Shown: piece after piece, positions 24,801 through 33,941 of the stretch
Numbering within the stretch: the first letter of the stretch is position 1
Layout: the number at the start of each line of letters is the position of its first letter
NCBI GenBank assembly: GCA_031772625.1
Contig: CM062820.1
Span: 88,084,069-88,148,068, forward strand
Length of the DNA stretch: 64,000 nucleotides
From: Pinus tabuliformis
Taxonomy: Eukaryota > Streptophyta > Pinopsida > Pinales > Pinaceae
Direction of reading: 5' to 3'
The notes under the pieces: generated by a model
Databases searched by the model: none
The model's input: the letters and a program-made list of their open reading frames with translations, nothing else
What the model was told of the DNA's origin: nothing
Translations under genes and position numbers: made by a program

Positions 24801-25208
24801 GATGCTTAATTATTTGGCTGCATAATGAAAAATGTTAGTAAAACCCTCTACGAGTTAATATTTAAACTGAATACGTTATTGGACAAATTTATTTACAAAA
24901 TGCGATATTGTACATTTTATGCATTTTTAACCCAGGCTAGATAAATGATGAGATTTCAAAGGAGTGCCATTTTCAAACCAGTTGACCAAATGAGGTGAAA
25001 CAAGCGTCAATGTGAAGCTTATAAAAAATCGATTCTAACAAAGCAATCAAAACAAGAATCCAAAGAAAACTAAAAATTAACGAAAGCGTAGGGCAATCAA
25101 TTAAAATAAAAATCAAAAAGGTGCTTAGCCAAAATTTTTATAGAAAGGGTCCCCATTATTCGAAGCGGACGCATCAATAATGGGGGGTGTTGTATTTTTA
25201 CCACAACA
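21809..25208 (-). repeat. LTR of the gag-only element (high-coordinate copy, 5' LTR by gag orientation)
   Basis: A 3400-bp copy, longer than its partner mainly because of a 298-bp MITE plus its 8-bp TSD and a small extra TCCCGATGCGATATAT segment near 24458. Elsewhere the two LTRs align almost base for base. On the minus strand it would carry the promoter. Confidence 0.92.
22801..23098. mobile_element. hAT-type MITE, 298 bp
   Basis: It is present in one LTR and absent from the other, which gives the empty site directly. The 8-bp target CCCAGATC is duplicated at 22793-22800 and 23099-23106. Ends are imperfect inverted repeats, CATGGAAAATTTTAGGG and (reverse complement of the right end) CAAGGAAAATTTTAAGG. 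An 8-bp TSD with CA-GG ends is typical of hAT elements. There is no coding capacity. It inserted after the LTR element, so it is the youngest layer here. Confidence 0.92.
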
Positions 25209-25213
25209 GGTTG
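25209..25213. repeat. TSD of the gag-only LTR element, right
   Basis: GGTTG, the partner of 12033-12037. These bases are also the last bases of the LINE ORF1 zinc-knuckle half before the insertion. Confidence 0.92.
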
Positions 25214-26174
25214 CAAAGCTATTGCTTGTCGAGGGTTTTGATGGGTCAGCCGGAGCAATCTTGGTAGAGGCTGCTGGTTTTTTATTTACTCTTCTGCGAT
25301 TCAGCACTTTAGTGAAACCATCCGGCGTTGGATTTTCTGAGTCCATTTGAAATGAGGGCTTACTATTCAGCGGACTGTCTCTATAGAGGTGTCCTAAATC
25401 ATGACATTTCCTGCACTTAAAGGGTACATGCTCATAATCAATCAACTGTATCCATTCAACATCCTCATGAAAAAGACTTACCGTGTCAGGCAGAGCTTGT
25501 TTGAGGTCTATGTAAACACAGATCCAGGCGTATGAGGTGTATCTGTATGACTTTGTTTCCTCTGCTACCTTGACGAACTCGCCCAGAACATTACCAATCG
25601 CCTTGAGGGATTCCTCTTCCTAGTATTCCAATGGTAGAGAATACAGCCTGATCCATACCGGTGCGCAGCTTAAGTCTTCCTTATCTCGATTAAAACGTTC
25701 AATCCATCCTTTGAGAAACAGTCCCGCAGAGTTAAAGAAGTAAGACCCTCCGTCTAAAACTCTGTTTCTGTCGTCCACGCAGTTGAAGACTGCAGTAAAA
25801 AACCCTTTAGACCCTAGATGCAAAGTTATGTGTCCTTTTGGATGCCATTTGACATTAATCCAGCTTCTTAACGCTTTCTCATTTGGACATATTCCAATGA
25901 ATTTGCCAATCAGAGCGTGATCTCTCATATACTGTATTCTGGCATTGATGCGATGGCTGGGTAGCTTTACTTCTAGCCTATGCGTGGCGACTGGCTTGCA
26001 TGTGGAAGAACTGACTTTAGGCTTGTCTTTCTGTGCTTGTTCAGTATTTGCCTGCTGGCTGCTGGCAGCATTTCTGTCATTGTGCCCTTTTTCACTGTCT
26101 GAGTCCTCGATCCGGCTCTTCTGGTTGTCGTTTGTTGGAGGAGGCGCCCCTCCTTCCCCCTGAGGGGGGTTCAT
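25209..26174 (-). pseudogene. LINE ORF1, N-terminal part: DUF4283 and zinc knuckle
   Basis: ORF1 proteins bind LINE RNA. The ATG at 26174 begins a Pro/Ser-rich leader, then DUF4283 from about residue 70 (ALIGKFIGICPNEKALRSWI, FFTAVFNCVDDRNRVLDGG, PVWIRLYSLPLEY). A TAG at 25620-25622 replaces what is usually Trp after PLEY. The same frame continues with EEESLKAIG and a knuckle CRKCHDLGHLYRDS, in which the final Cys of CX2CX4HX4C is Ser. The frame then enters the LTR element; the open frame reported into 25125 is LTR sequence. ORF1's remaining codons are at 11652-12032. Confidence 0.9.
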
Positions 26175-26339
26175 GTTTTCCTTCAGCCAAAACCCACGGA
26201 TTGGAACCTAAGAATCTTCCGTGTTCTGCAGAAGACGATCGCTGTCAGGAGGGCCTGCCGTAGCAGGTATTTGCTGAAACCCTAAATCGAGTTGCAGAGC
26301 ACCTCGTCTCGACCTCCCAGATCTCGATTAAATACAATC
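26175..26339 (-). other. LINE 5' leader
   Basis: About 165 bases precede the ORF1 ATG. They are GC-richer than the flanks and contain several CpG sites, as is common for internal LINE promoters. No defined promoter element is recognisable. Confidence 0.55.
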
Positions 26340-26358
26340 AATTATTTTTATCATTATT
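26340..26358. repeat. LINE target-site duplication, 5' side
   Basis: An exact copy of the 19 bases at 5632-5650. It marks the 5' end of the LINE and shows that the LINE is full length or nearly so. Confidence 0.93.
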
Positions 26359-27191
26359 ATTAATAATTATAACATTAATTAAAAATAAAGTTATAATTTA
26401 GTTATTTTTTATGACTTTTTAGATTTTAGAAGTGTTTTGATGTTTATTATGGATATACATAAACCACATTCAAATATTTCACTTGACATGACCATTAAAA
26501 TATCATATTTATGTCCCACATTCTCGAGACTAAAATATTTTTTTATTAGTGATATATTTTTAAATAGACATCAATATTGTTTACCCTTGTATAGTGAAAT
26601 ATTTGCTTATGATACACATTGAATTGTTTATTATTACTAATATTTTTTAAACGTAACATATTATCGCTAAATTAAGAATTGAATAAATTACCCATCTCCA
26701 CTTTTTCTTCTATGAGAAAGTAATTTTGTTTCTCTCTTTCAATTATTTTTTCTTTGTGGGCACTTAATATTTTATTATAATCAACATCAAAATATATATT
26801 TTTATTCTTTTTATATAAATATATATGAAGTTGATATGGAAATAAATTAGTGAATATGGGTATTCAAATAATTTATTTGAGTTATATATTGAAATATTTT
26901 TATAAAATACATAAAATTGTATATATTCCTCTTATATATATGATTTTATTTTACTTGTATTATTTATGTTTGTAAAGTCAATATAAAATTATATTATTTT
27001 ACATGGACATCAAAATATTTTATTTATGATAAATGTGAAATATTTTTATCTTTTTCACTTATATTGAGTTATAATATCTATAAAAAAAATAGAGGGCACA
27101 TAATTTATATTAGATTGTGATATTCACAATAAATAGAGGAAACATAATGAAAATGAAATTATTCATGTTTTATAATATTTTTAAATAAAAT

Positions 27192-27240
<49 letters not shown>

Positions 27241-28151
27241 AATCATAACAAATATTAAAAATTTATATTAAATTTAATTAAGTAAAAAGATGTTAAATAA
27301 TTAATTCTAATTAATATTGTTATAAATATTATTAGTTAGAATAAAATTCCCCAATATTACTTTTCTAATGGATATTGTTTAGAAACTAGGTTAATGGTGT
27401 TATTTTTAATGTTAATAGACTTAAAAAACAAATTTTAGCTTTTTCAAACAAACTAATAAAATGAAAATGATTTTAAGATATATATTCTTTATTAAACAAT
27501 CATAATAATTTAAAAATACATTTAAATAACATATTTTAAAGTTTTGACTTTATAGATTTGGTCAAAAAAATTATTAAAAAAACATAAATCCTCTAAATAA
27601 TTATTTTAAATAATATTTATAATACAAAATTTCAAACACCATTAAAATCTTCGAAACAAAATTCTAAATAGCAAAATTTTCACATTTCATCAAAGAAAAT
27701 GTAATTTTAAAATATAATTCCTACACAATTTTTAATTGTTATGGACAAAAAGATGCCATGTCAATGCCCCTTATCTCACAGCATGTGGTTGAAGATTATG
27801 AAGTCGTATCACCCCCTATCTCACGCCATGGCATCAGAGAATATGAAGAACCATCGATCTCGTGTGGGAAAGGTTCCAATTTTGACCACAAGAATCAACA
27901 TCCAATCACATAGAGGGACAAGGGATGAATAGTTTACTTTAGGTAAAGCACTAAAAGATAGGCCAATTACTGCAGGGTTTGATGTAACAATCATAAAAAC
28001 TAAAGTGATGGTTTGGTGTGGCAATAACAAAAGCTAAAGTGACATCTGGGGAGTGGTGGGAATGGCAACAAAGACAGCTCCTTGTCAGACTCTTCTTTCG
28101 TAATGTCTAGTGTGGGCCATCCAGTTTGAAAACTTCGCACAACACTGCTAT
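26359..28151. other. AT-rich intergenic DNA
   Basis: No gene, RNA or element is recognisable. The sequence is very AT-rich until about 27740, then more balanced to the LTR at 28152. A TA microsatellite lies near 27195. Short frames (for example 27741-27932) have no support. Confidence 0.6.
27195..27237. repeat. (AT)n microsatellite
   Basis: An uninterrupted run of about 21 AT dinucleotides in AT-rich spacer. Confidence 0.97.
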
Positions 28152-28155
28152 TGTC
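28130..28155 (+). repeat. 26-bp direct repeat, left copy
   Basis: AAACTTCG(C)ACAACACTGC(T)ATTGTC matches 41592-41617 at 24 of 26 positions. The last four bases overlap the start of the chromovirus LTR on +. The two copies flank the chromovirus plus the triple-LTR array. Confidence 0.8.
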
Positions 28156-29302
28156 ACGCCCCCAATTATTTTTTTTGTGAATTGTCTAATGTGCAGCATC
28201 GGCCATATACATAATTTTTTCCATTTTTAAACTATTTCCTGAACTATGCCTAACGTTCATCTTATTTACCATGTGAAAACATTAATGTGTGGAATACATT
28301 AATAAAACATTCAACCAGCAAGAGACACAGTGTAATAGTATGCAAGTAAGAATTATAATAAAATTTTGTTTCTTTACAAATGACCAGGAGAAGAACTCGA
28401 CCGACATTTGTACACTTTACAAAAATCATTGTCATGCAGCATGGCTGGTCCATCGACCCAATCGCTGCATAGTTCATCCTTTCCCGAGACCCAACTTGCG
28501 TTTCACCAAATTTTTTGTCATGTCTTCTGTCGTCGTTCAACGTGGGTGCACTTGCCCGTAGCTTGTGCTGCCCCACCGCACTTCGTTTCTCTGTCCGCAC
28601 AACACGCCACTACCCATATCTCGTCGTGTCCACCAGCGGGTGCCCATACACTAGGTCACCTTGCCCGTAGGTTCCCACACCCGAGTTACCACCATTTAAC
28701 TTGTCGTGGTTAGCTATTGACCCTGTGGTGCGACCTGTGGCTTCTCCGCCAAGTCTTCCTGAGCTCCGTGTAACTTCACCACTTGACTCTACTACATTCT
28801 GCGTTCCGTCCCACTACCCATCATGCGGACTCATCTCAACTCCCCGCCAAGGCAGCTCGACCCGTAACACAGAGCTCCTTTTCGTAAACTTGTGAGATGA
28901 TTCGTTCATTCACTTTGCCACCAATTCCTGACTTGGTTTATACGATGGCTTGCCAAAGTGGAGGCTTGGCCCATGGCCAAGCTGACCCGATTTTTGGTGT
29001 TTCACCGCAATTTAACCCGTCGGCTTGGTATGGGGCGCCCACACACAGAACCGCCCACCCATATAAGTCTGTGGTGTTCAACACTTTGCCATTTCACCAA
29101 ATGACTTTTTGTGTGTCGCTCATGTACTCGCCCAGCCAGCTCGTCGCGTCGTTTGGGCGCATGCCCAACTCACCATTCCATCTGCTCAGCTCGTCCCCTG
29201 CCTATTGTGCACCCGTCACCAACTTTCACCAAAACTCGGTTAGACACGCCAGGTGGGCGTGCCCAACTCAACTGAATGCACCAATGACTCGTGGGCATTA
29301 CA
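28152..29302 (-). repeat. 3' LTR of the chromovirus
   Basis: On the minus strand it begins TGTAATGCCCACGAGTC at 29302 and ends GGGGGCGTGACA at 28152, with TG...CA termini. A large part is CG-richer than the surroundings, which leaves several meaningless open frames (28408-29376). Confidence 0.88.
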
Positions 29303-29314
29303 TTCTCCCCGACC
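29303..29314 (-). promoter_or_regulatory. Polypurine tract of the chromovirus
   Basis: On the minus strand GGTCGGGGAGAA immediately precedes the TGTAATGCCC start of the 3' LTR, the expected place for plus-strand priming. Confidence 0.8.
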
Positions 29315-29728
29315 TAAAGTCATTATCATCCTCAACAATCTGGTTATCCTCCATAGTTTCCTATCATACTTCGTAGTCCTTCGCTTCCATCTCCATAGTG
29401 AGTCCTCCATTTCCCAGCTATCCACCTCCAGTGCATCCTTCCATCTAATGAGAAATTCCAATCTCATGTTACTCCCAAGTCTCGTCATCCTAAGATCTAA
29501 AATCTTCTCCAACATAAGATTTGGTCTATCAAAAATCATGGTTGGTCCCCTCGGTGGCTCCACCCTCTCTGGATGTCCTGCATCAAGTCGACACTTCTTC
29601 AACTGACTGATATGGAAAGCATGATTTTTTGCATGCATGTGGCACAGAAGCTCTAGCTCATAGGCAAGCTTCACCACTCGCTTCTTCACCTGAAATGGCC
29701 CCTCATACTTCGTCGTCAAAGATCTCAT
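29315..29728 (-). pseudogene. Integrase C-terminus and chromodomain
   Basis: The segment has the integrase GPF module (LTTKYEGPFQVKKRVVKLAY, HAFHISQLKKC), then a chromodomain near 29420-29540: EKILDLRMTRLGSNMRLEFL followed by IRWKDALEVDSWE. Chromodomains at the integrase end guide chromoviruses to particular chromatin. The expected aromatic cage is only partly preserved. The open frame runs on into the LTR, so its last residues are not protein-derived. Frameshifts separate it from the integrase core. Confidence 0.82.
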
Positions 29729-30640
29729 AGTCCCCTTAGGCGGTTGAAACTGATCTTCGTAATCCTGAGAAAAACCATATCTCCCACACTAAAGCGCGCA
29801 TCTCGCCTATCCTTATCTTCCCATTCCTTCATTCTCCTTGGAGCCTCATCCAAGCGCTACCATGCTATCTCCAAAGTTGCATCCCAAGCCTTCATGAACT
29901 TCTTTGCATGAGGACTCCTCAAGAAACATCTCGTCAATATTGTGTGAGGAGAAATTGGCAACTGTCCATTCACCAACTCAAATGAACTATACCCTATCAC
30001 AGAACTCTTCTACATGTCGTAGCTAAACTGAGCTACATCCAAGAGTTTAGGCCAATTCTTCTAATCAGCTCTCACATAATGTCTCAAGTAGTCCTCTAGC
30101 AATGCGTTGATTTGCTCAGTCTGCCCATCTGTCTGCGGATGGTAACTCGAACTCATCAACGATTCTGTCCTGACTAGCTTGAACATCGTGGTCTAAAATC
30201 GGCCTGTAAACCATGGATCTCAGTCGGACACAATGCTCAATGGCATCCCCCAATACTTCACTATGTTCTTGAAGAACAACTCCATAGTCTTCTGGGCTCC
30301 ACAAGGTATCTTCATTGGAATGAAGACAACATACTTGGAAAAATGATTGACGACGACCACGATCCCATTGTACACCTGCACCTGCGATAACTAAGTAATG
30401 AAGTCCATCGAGACACTCATCCATGGTCTCTCTGGAATCGGTAAAGGCTGCAACAACCTTCCCTACCTCTGGGTGTCTGATTTGTCCTGCTGAGAAATGA
30501 TGCATGTGTGTACATACTCCTCTACATCCTCCCTCATCTTCTCCCAAAATAATCCTCTCTCCAATAATTCGAAAGAACGATGATGCCCTCAGTGGCCAGC
30601 CCATGGAGAATCATGGCATTCCTTTAAAAGGTGCCTCCTA
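29729..30640 (-). pseudogene. Integrase, zinc-binding end and catalytic core (multiply broken)
   Basis: Read in the frame overlapping the open frame at 30116-30604 (which is itself a shadow), the minus strand gives WERMREDVEEYVHTCIISQQ, a zinc-finger CxxC whose second Cys is Ser. It then gives PLPIPERPWMSVSMDFIT (first catalytic Asp), VVVVNHFSKYVVFIPM, VSDRDPWFTGRF (second Asp) and [20 protein letters not shown] (Glu). Several stop codons interrupt it. Order and motifs are those of gypsy integrase, which inserts the element DNA. Confidence 0.82.
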
Positions 30641-30729
30641 AGTCCAGATGACTTTGGAACATAGAGTTGGTTCCCAAAGAGTAAGAGTCCATCTTGGAGA
30701 AAAAACTTCCATGTCTTCCCCTCCTTTAT

Positions 30730-31215
30730 CTACTTCACTATATTTTGCGCCTGAGTATCAATCTCAATGCTGTCCTTGAGCTTATTCTCTATCTCTTCTG
30801 TCATCCGTACTCGACTCCTACTTTGTGCTGCCCGGTCTTCCGCCGCCTCCGATGCTGCTAGTTGTCCCTTCCTACTAAGGGCATCTGCAACTGCATTGAG
30901 TCTACCCGGCCTATACTTAATAGTCAAGTTTAACTCTGCCAAGAAGTCTTGCCAACGAGCTTTCTTTACGGATAGCCTTGGTTGTGATGCAAAATAACTC
31001 ACTGCAATGTTGTTAGTCTTGACAACAAAAGGCTTTCCAATCAAGTAATGCCTCCATACCTGCAAACAATGGATGATCGCAATCATCTCCTTCTCATGAA
31101 CTCGATACCTCCATTCTCTATCCTGCAACTTCTGACTCTCATACGCCACCGGATGCCCATCCCGTATAAGAGCTCCTCCTATTGTAAAATCTGAAGCATC
31201 TATGTGTATCTCAAA
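30730..31215 (-). pseudogene. RNase H of the chromovirus
   Basis: The frame upstream of 31149 reads IDASDFTIGGALIRDGHPVA, then YESQKLQDREWRYRVHEKEM, IAIIHCLQVWRHYL and DALSRKGQL. First Asp, Glu (EKEM) and last Asp (ADALSR) are present. The TDN catalytic motif reads TNN (VVKTNNIAVSYF), so the third acidic residue is lost. A Glu/Arg-rich linker toward integrase follows. Confidence 0.85.
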
Positions 31216-31218
31216 TGG

Positions 31219-32240
31219 TCACTTGAAGTTCATTAACTTTAGTATCGGTGCTGAAACCATCCTCTTCTTCAAATCATCAAATGTCATCTGACATTTCTCC
31301 ATCCAACTCCATCGCTTATCGTTCTTCAGATGGTGTGTCAGTGACAATGTCACTTTGGAATACCCATCTACAAACTTTTGTTGGTAGTTGGTCATGCCCA
31401 AAAACACCCTCATATCATGGAAATTCTTCGTTTCAACCCAATCCTCTATTGCCTTCACCTTATTTGGCTCCATCCGTATGTACCCTTGACCCATAATGTG
31501 TCCAAGGAACGGAATCTTGGTTTGGGCAAATAAACACTTCAACTTCTTCAAGTATAGTTGACTCTTCTTTAGTGCCTCAAACACTAGTGCCAAGTGTTTC
31601 TTATGATCCTCCATGTTATCACTGCACACCACGATGTCGTCCAAGTACACCACTACAAACGAATCCAAGTATGACGTAGTACATCATTCATCAAAGTGCA
31701 AAATGTAGCAGGCGCATTGAACAACCCAAATGGCATGACAAGGAATTCAAAGCTTCCATACCTTGTCAAATGAGCGGTCTTCCTCTCATCTCCTTTTGCC
31801 ATCCACACCTGATAGTACCCATGCCTCAAATCAAGCTTGGAAAACACTCGGGCTTTTGCAAGCTTATCGAAGCAATTTGCAGCTAATGGCAAAGGATACC
31901 TGTTCTTTATCATTTTCTTGTTGAGAGCACGATAATCACAACACATCCATAGCTCATTCATATCTTTCTGCCATTGGAACAATACTGGAGCTCCATAGGG
32001 GGACCTTGAAGGCCTTATGAAACCTGCATCAGTTAACTCCTTTAATTCTTGTTTCAACTCCTCCAACTCAGGTCCTGGCAACCGATAAGGAGCTTTAGTC
32101 AGAGGTTGTCTCCCTGGCTCTAGCTCAATGCTATTGTCCACCGCACTCCTTGGTGGAAGCTTCTTTGGTAGCCCATCGGGCATCAAATCTAGATACTTGG
32201 CCAACACCTTGGAAATCTCAGCTGGAACAGGCGTCCCCAC
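31219..32240 (-). pseudogene. Reverse transcriptase of the chromovirus, one frameshift
   Basis: The first frame (32240-31653) covers PPRSAVDNSIELEPG, FIRPSRSPYGAPVLF, CDYRALNKKMIKNRYPLP, FSKLDLRHGYYQVWM and FLVMPFGLFNAPATFCTLMN. The reading frame then shifts near 31660. The second frame (31668-31219) continues with VYLDDIVVCSDN, so the catalytic YLDD is intact, and LGHIMGQGYIRMEPNKVKAI with the thumb. Typical gypsy/chromovirus RT; the frameshift makes it a pseudogene. Confidence 0.9.
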
Positions 32241-32297
32241 CCGATCATCGCTATCAACCTCTCTGATAACTGTCGCATATGTCTCTACATCTGACTC

Positions 32298-32690
32298 TCA
32301 CATATCCTTCTCCAAACTTAGTGCAGAAACATGTTGAACCTTGACTTCCTTCTTTTGCTTATGAGTAGGCAAAGTCCAAGTTTGTGATCCTCCAATCAAC
32401 ATAACCTCATCGTAGAAGGGAACAATAACTGTTTTATTGCCTTTCAAGAAATCCTGCCCCAATATCATGTCAAAATCATTCATCTCCATCACCGTGAAGT
32501 CCAACCGACCCTGCCAGTCTTTTATTTGCACCGACACTTCATGTGTCAAACCTGCTACTTTAGCCCTTGAGTTCACTGCCTTGACCTCCACATCTGATGG
32601 AAAAATCTGCAGCCCAACTTCTCTTGCTAGCCAAGTTATGTGTGGCCCCCATGTCCACCAATTCTTAGATGGTTTTGCCATGAACCACCA
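32298..32690 (-). pseudogene. Aspartic protease-like segment
   Basis: The protease normally cuts the Gag-Pol polyprotein. The segment has VQIKDWQGRLDFTVMEMNDF and DMILGQDFLKG, the second half of a retropepsin. The active-site region is disturbed by a frame change near 32670: a neighbouring frame reads LVDMGATHN, a variant of the usual D(S/T)GA. It starts unusually close to the primer site because gag is missing. A basic tail (THKQKKEVKVQ) leads toward RT. Confidence 0.75.
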
Positions 32691-32771
32691 AGTCCAAGAA
32701 ACCCAAACTATGAATCCAAGATTTCCTGTTCAAAACTTTAGACTGCATACCTACCTGGTCTCTGCAATTTT

Positions 32772-32782
32772 CTCCGATACCA
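32772..32782 (-). promoter_or_regulatory. tRNA-iMet primer-binding site of the chromovirus
   Basis: On the minus strand TGGTATCGGAG starts two bases after the 5' LTR. It differs from the common plant iMet site TGGTATCAGAGC mainly by A to G at the eighth base. Confidence 0.8.
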
Positions 32783-32784
32783 TC

Positions 32785-33936
32785 TATTATGCTCCAAAAT
32801 CTTTTTTCATGAATTGTCCAATGTGTGACATCGGCGAAACACTTTACTTTTTCCATTGTTAAACTGTATCTCGAACTACGCCTAACATTTATCTTATTTA
32901 TCATGTTAAAACATTAATGTGTGAAATACATTAATACAACATCCAACCAACAAGAGACATAGTCCCATAGTATGCAAGTAAGAATTATAATAAAATTATG
33001 TTTCTTTACAAATGACCAGGAGAAGAACTCAACCGATGTTTTTACACTTTAAAAAAATCACTGTCGTGCAGCTCGGCTGGTCCACCAACTTGGCTACTGC
33101 ATCGTTCAGCCTTGCCCGAGAACCAACTCACGTTTCACTGAACGTTGTGTCGTGTCTGTCGTTGTCGTTCGGCATGGGCACACTTGGCCACAGCTCATGC
33201 CACCCCACCACACTTCATTTCTCTATCCGAACAACTCGCCAACACCAGCAGCTCGTCGTGTCGACCGGCGGGCACCGATACACTAGGTCGCCGTGCCCGA
33301 GGGTTCCCAGACCCGAGTTATCGCCGTTAAGCTCGTTGCGGTTGGTTGTTCACCCGGCGGTGTGACCAACGGTTCGTCCCCCAAGTCTGCCCGTGCCCCA
33401 TTTAACTCTGCCACCCGACTCTTCTGCGTTCTGTGTTTAATCCTGCCGCCCGTCATGCGGGCTCATCTCAGCCGGCCGCTAAGGCAGCTCGACCTGTAAC
33501 ATAGAGCTCCTTTTCGTAGACTTGTGAGATGATTCGTTCATGCCCTTTGCCACCAATGACTTGCTTGGTTTATATGATGGCTTTGCCAAAGTGGGGGCTT
33601 CGGCCCATGGCCAAGCCGAACTGACTTTTGGTGTTTCACCGTAATTTAACTCGTCAGCCTGGTGTGGGGCACCCACACACAGGACCGCCCACCAATATAA
33701 GTACACGACATTCAACACTTAGTTATTTTACCAAATGACTTTTCACATGTCACTCACCCGCTCACCCAGCTAGCAAATCGCCTCGTTCAGGCACACACCC
33801 AACTCGTCGTTCCATTCACCCAGCTCGACGCCTGCCTGTCATGTGCTTGTCGCCAACATTCACCAAAACATGGTTAAACACACCTGGTGGGCGCGCCGGA
33901 CTCGCCCGAACGCACCTATGACTTGTGGGCATTAGA
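32785..33936 (-). repeat. 5' LTR of the chromovirus
   Basis: 1152 bp, collinear with 28152-29302 along its whole length but with many substitutions; its terminal bases have decayed (TCTAATG at the outer end). Aligned landmarks include AAAACATTAATGTGTG and AAATGACCAGGAGAAGAACT in both copies. Confidence 0.86.
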
Positions 33937-33941
33937 GGTAC
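33937..33941. repeat. TSD of the triple-LTR array, left
   Basis: GGTAC, matching 41577-41581. It lies directly after the chromovirus 5' LTR, so the array inserted at the edge of that element. Confidence 0.88.

Larger units (their letters stand above)
12038..25208 (-). mobile_element. Gag-only large LTR element (LARD-like), nested in LINE ORF1
   Basis: Two long direct repeats (12038-15109 and 21809-25208) with TGTTG...CAACA ends flank a 6.7-kb internal region. The 5-bp GGTTG duplication surrounds the whole. The only convincing coding frame is on the minus strand: a gag-like segment and a continuing ORF, 19469-21736. I see no protease, RT, RNase H or integrase, so it would need enzymes from another element. 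The LTRs look very similar apart from a MITE insertion; I count three substitutions over the first roughly 460 aligned bases. The insertion is therefore fairly young. Orientation is taken from the gag frame. Confidence 0.9.
5651..26339 (-). mobile_element. Full-length plant LINE (L1-like), split by an LTR element
   Basis: Reading on the minus strand from 26339, it has a short 5' leader, ORF1 (DUF4283, zinc knuckle), ORF2 (endonuclease, RT, zf-RVT, RNase H), a 1.5-kb 3' region and a poly(A) run (8 T on + at 5651-5658). Exact 19-bp duplications flank it. ORF1 is interrupted by the 12038-25208 LTR element. Without that insertion and one copy of its TSD the LINE would be 7513 bp. ORF1 and ORF2 each carry one nonsense codon, so it is probably not autonomous now. 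ORF2 is otherwise well preserved, which suggests moderate age. Confidence 0.93.
28152..33936 (-). mobile_element. Chromovirus-type Ty3/gypsy element lacking gag
   Basis: Two diverged LTRs of about 1151 bp flank a 3.48-kb internal region on the minus strand holding protease, RT, RNase H, integrase and a chromodomain-like tail. The primer site, polypurine tract and LTR ends are all visible. There is no room for gag: the protease frame begins about 100 bases inside the primer site. The LTRs differ at many positions, so the copy is older than the gag-only element. No 5-bp TSD is evident (GCTAT left, GGTAC right). Confidence 0.9.

Noticed and set aside
25125-25208. Last residues of the zinc-knuckle open frame
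   Set aside because: The codons below 25209 are LTR sequence read through by chance; the real ORF1 continues at 12032.
28289-29606. Several + strand open frames over the chromovirus LTR and integrase end
   Set aside because: They overlap LTR sequence or lie antisense to the chromodomain/integrase tail.
30116-30604. 162-codon minus-strand open frame
   Set aside because: It is a shadow: a neighbouring minus-strand frame gives the gypsy integrase motifs ([27 protein letters not shown]).
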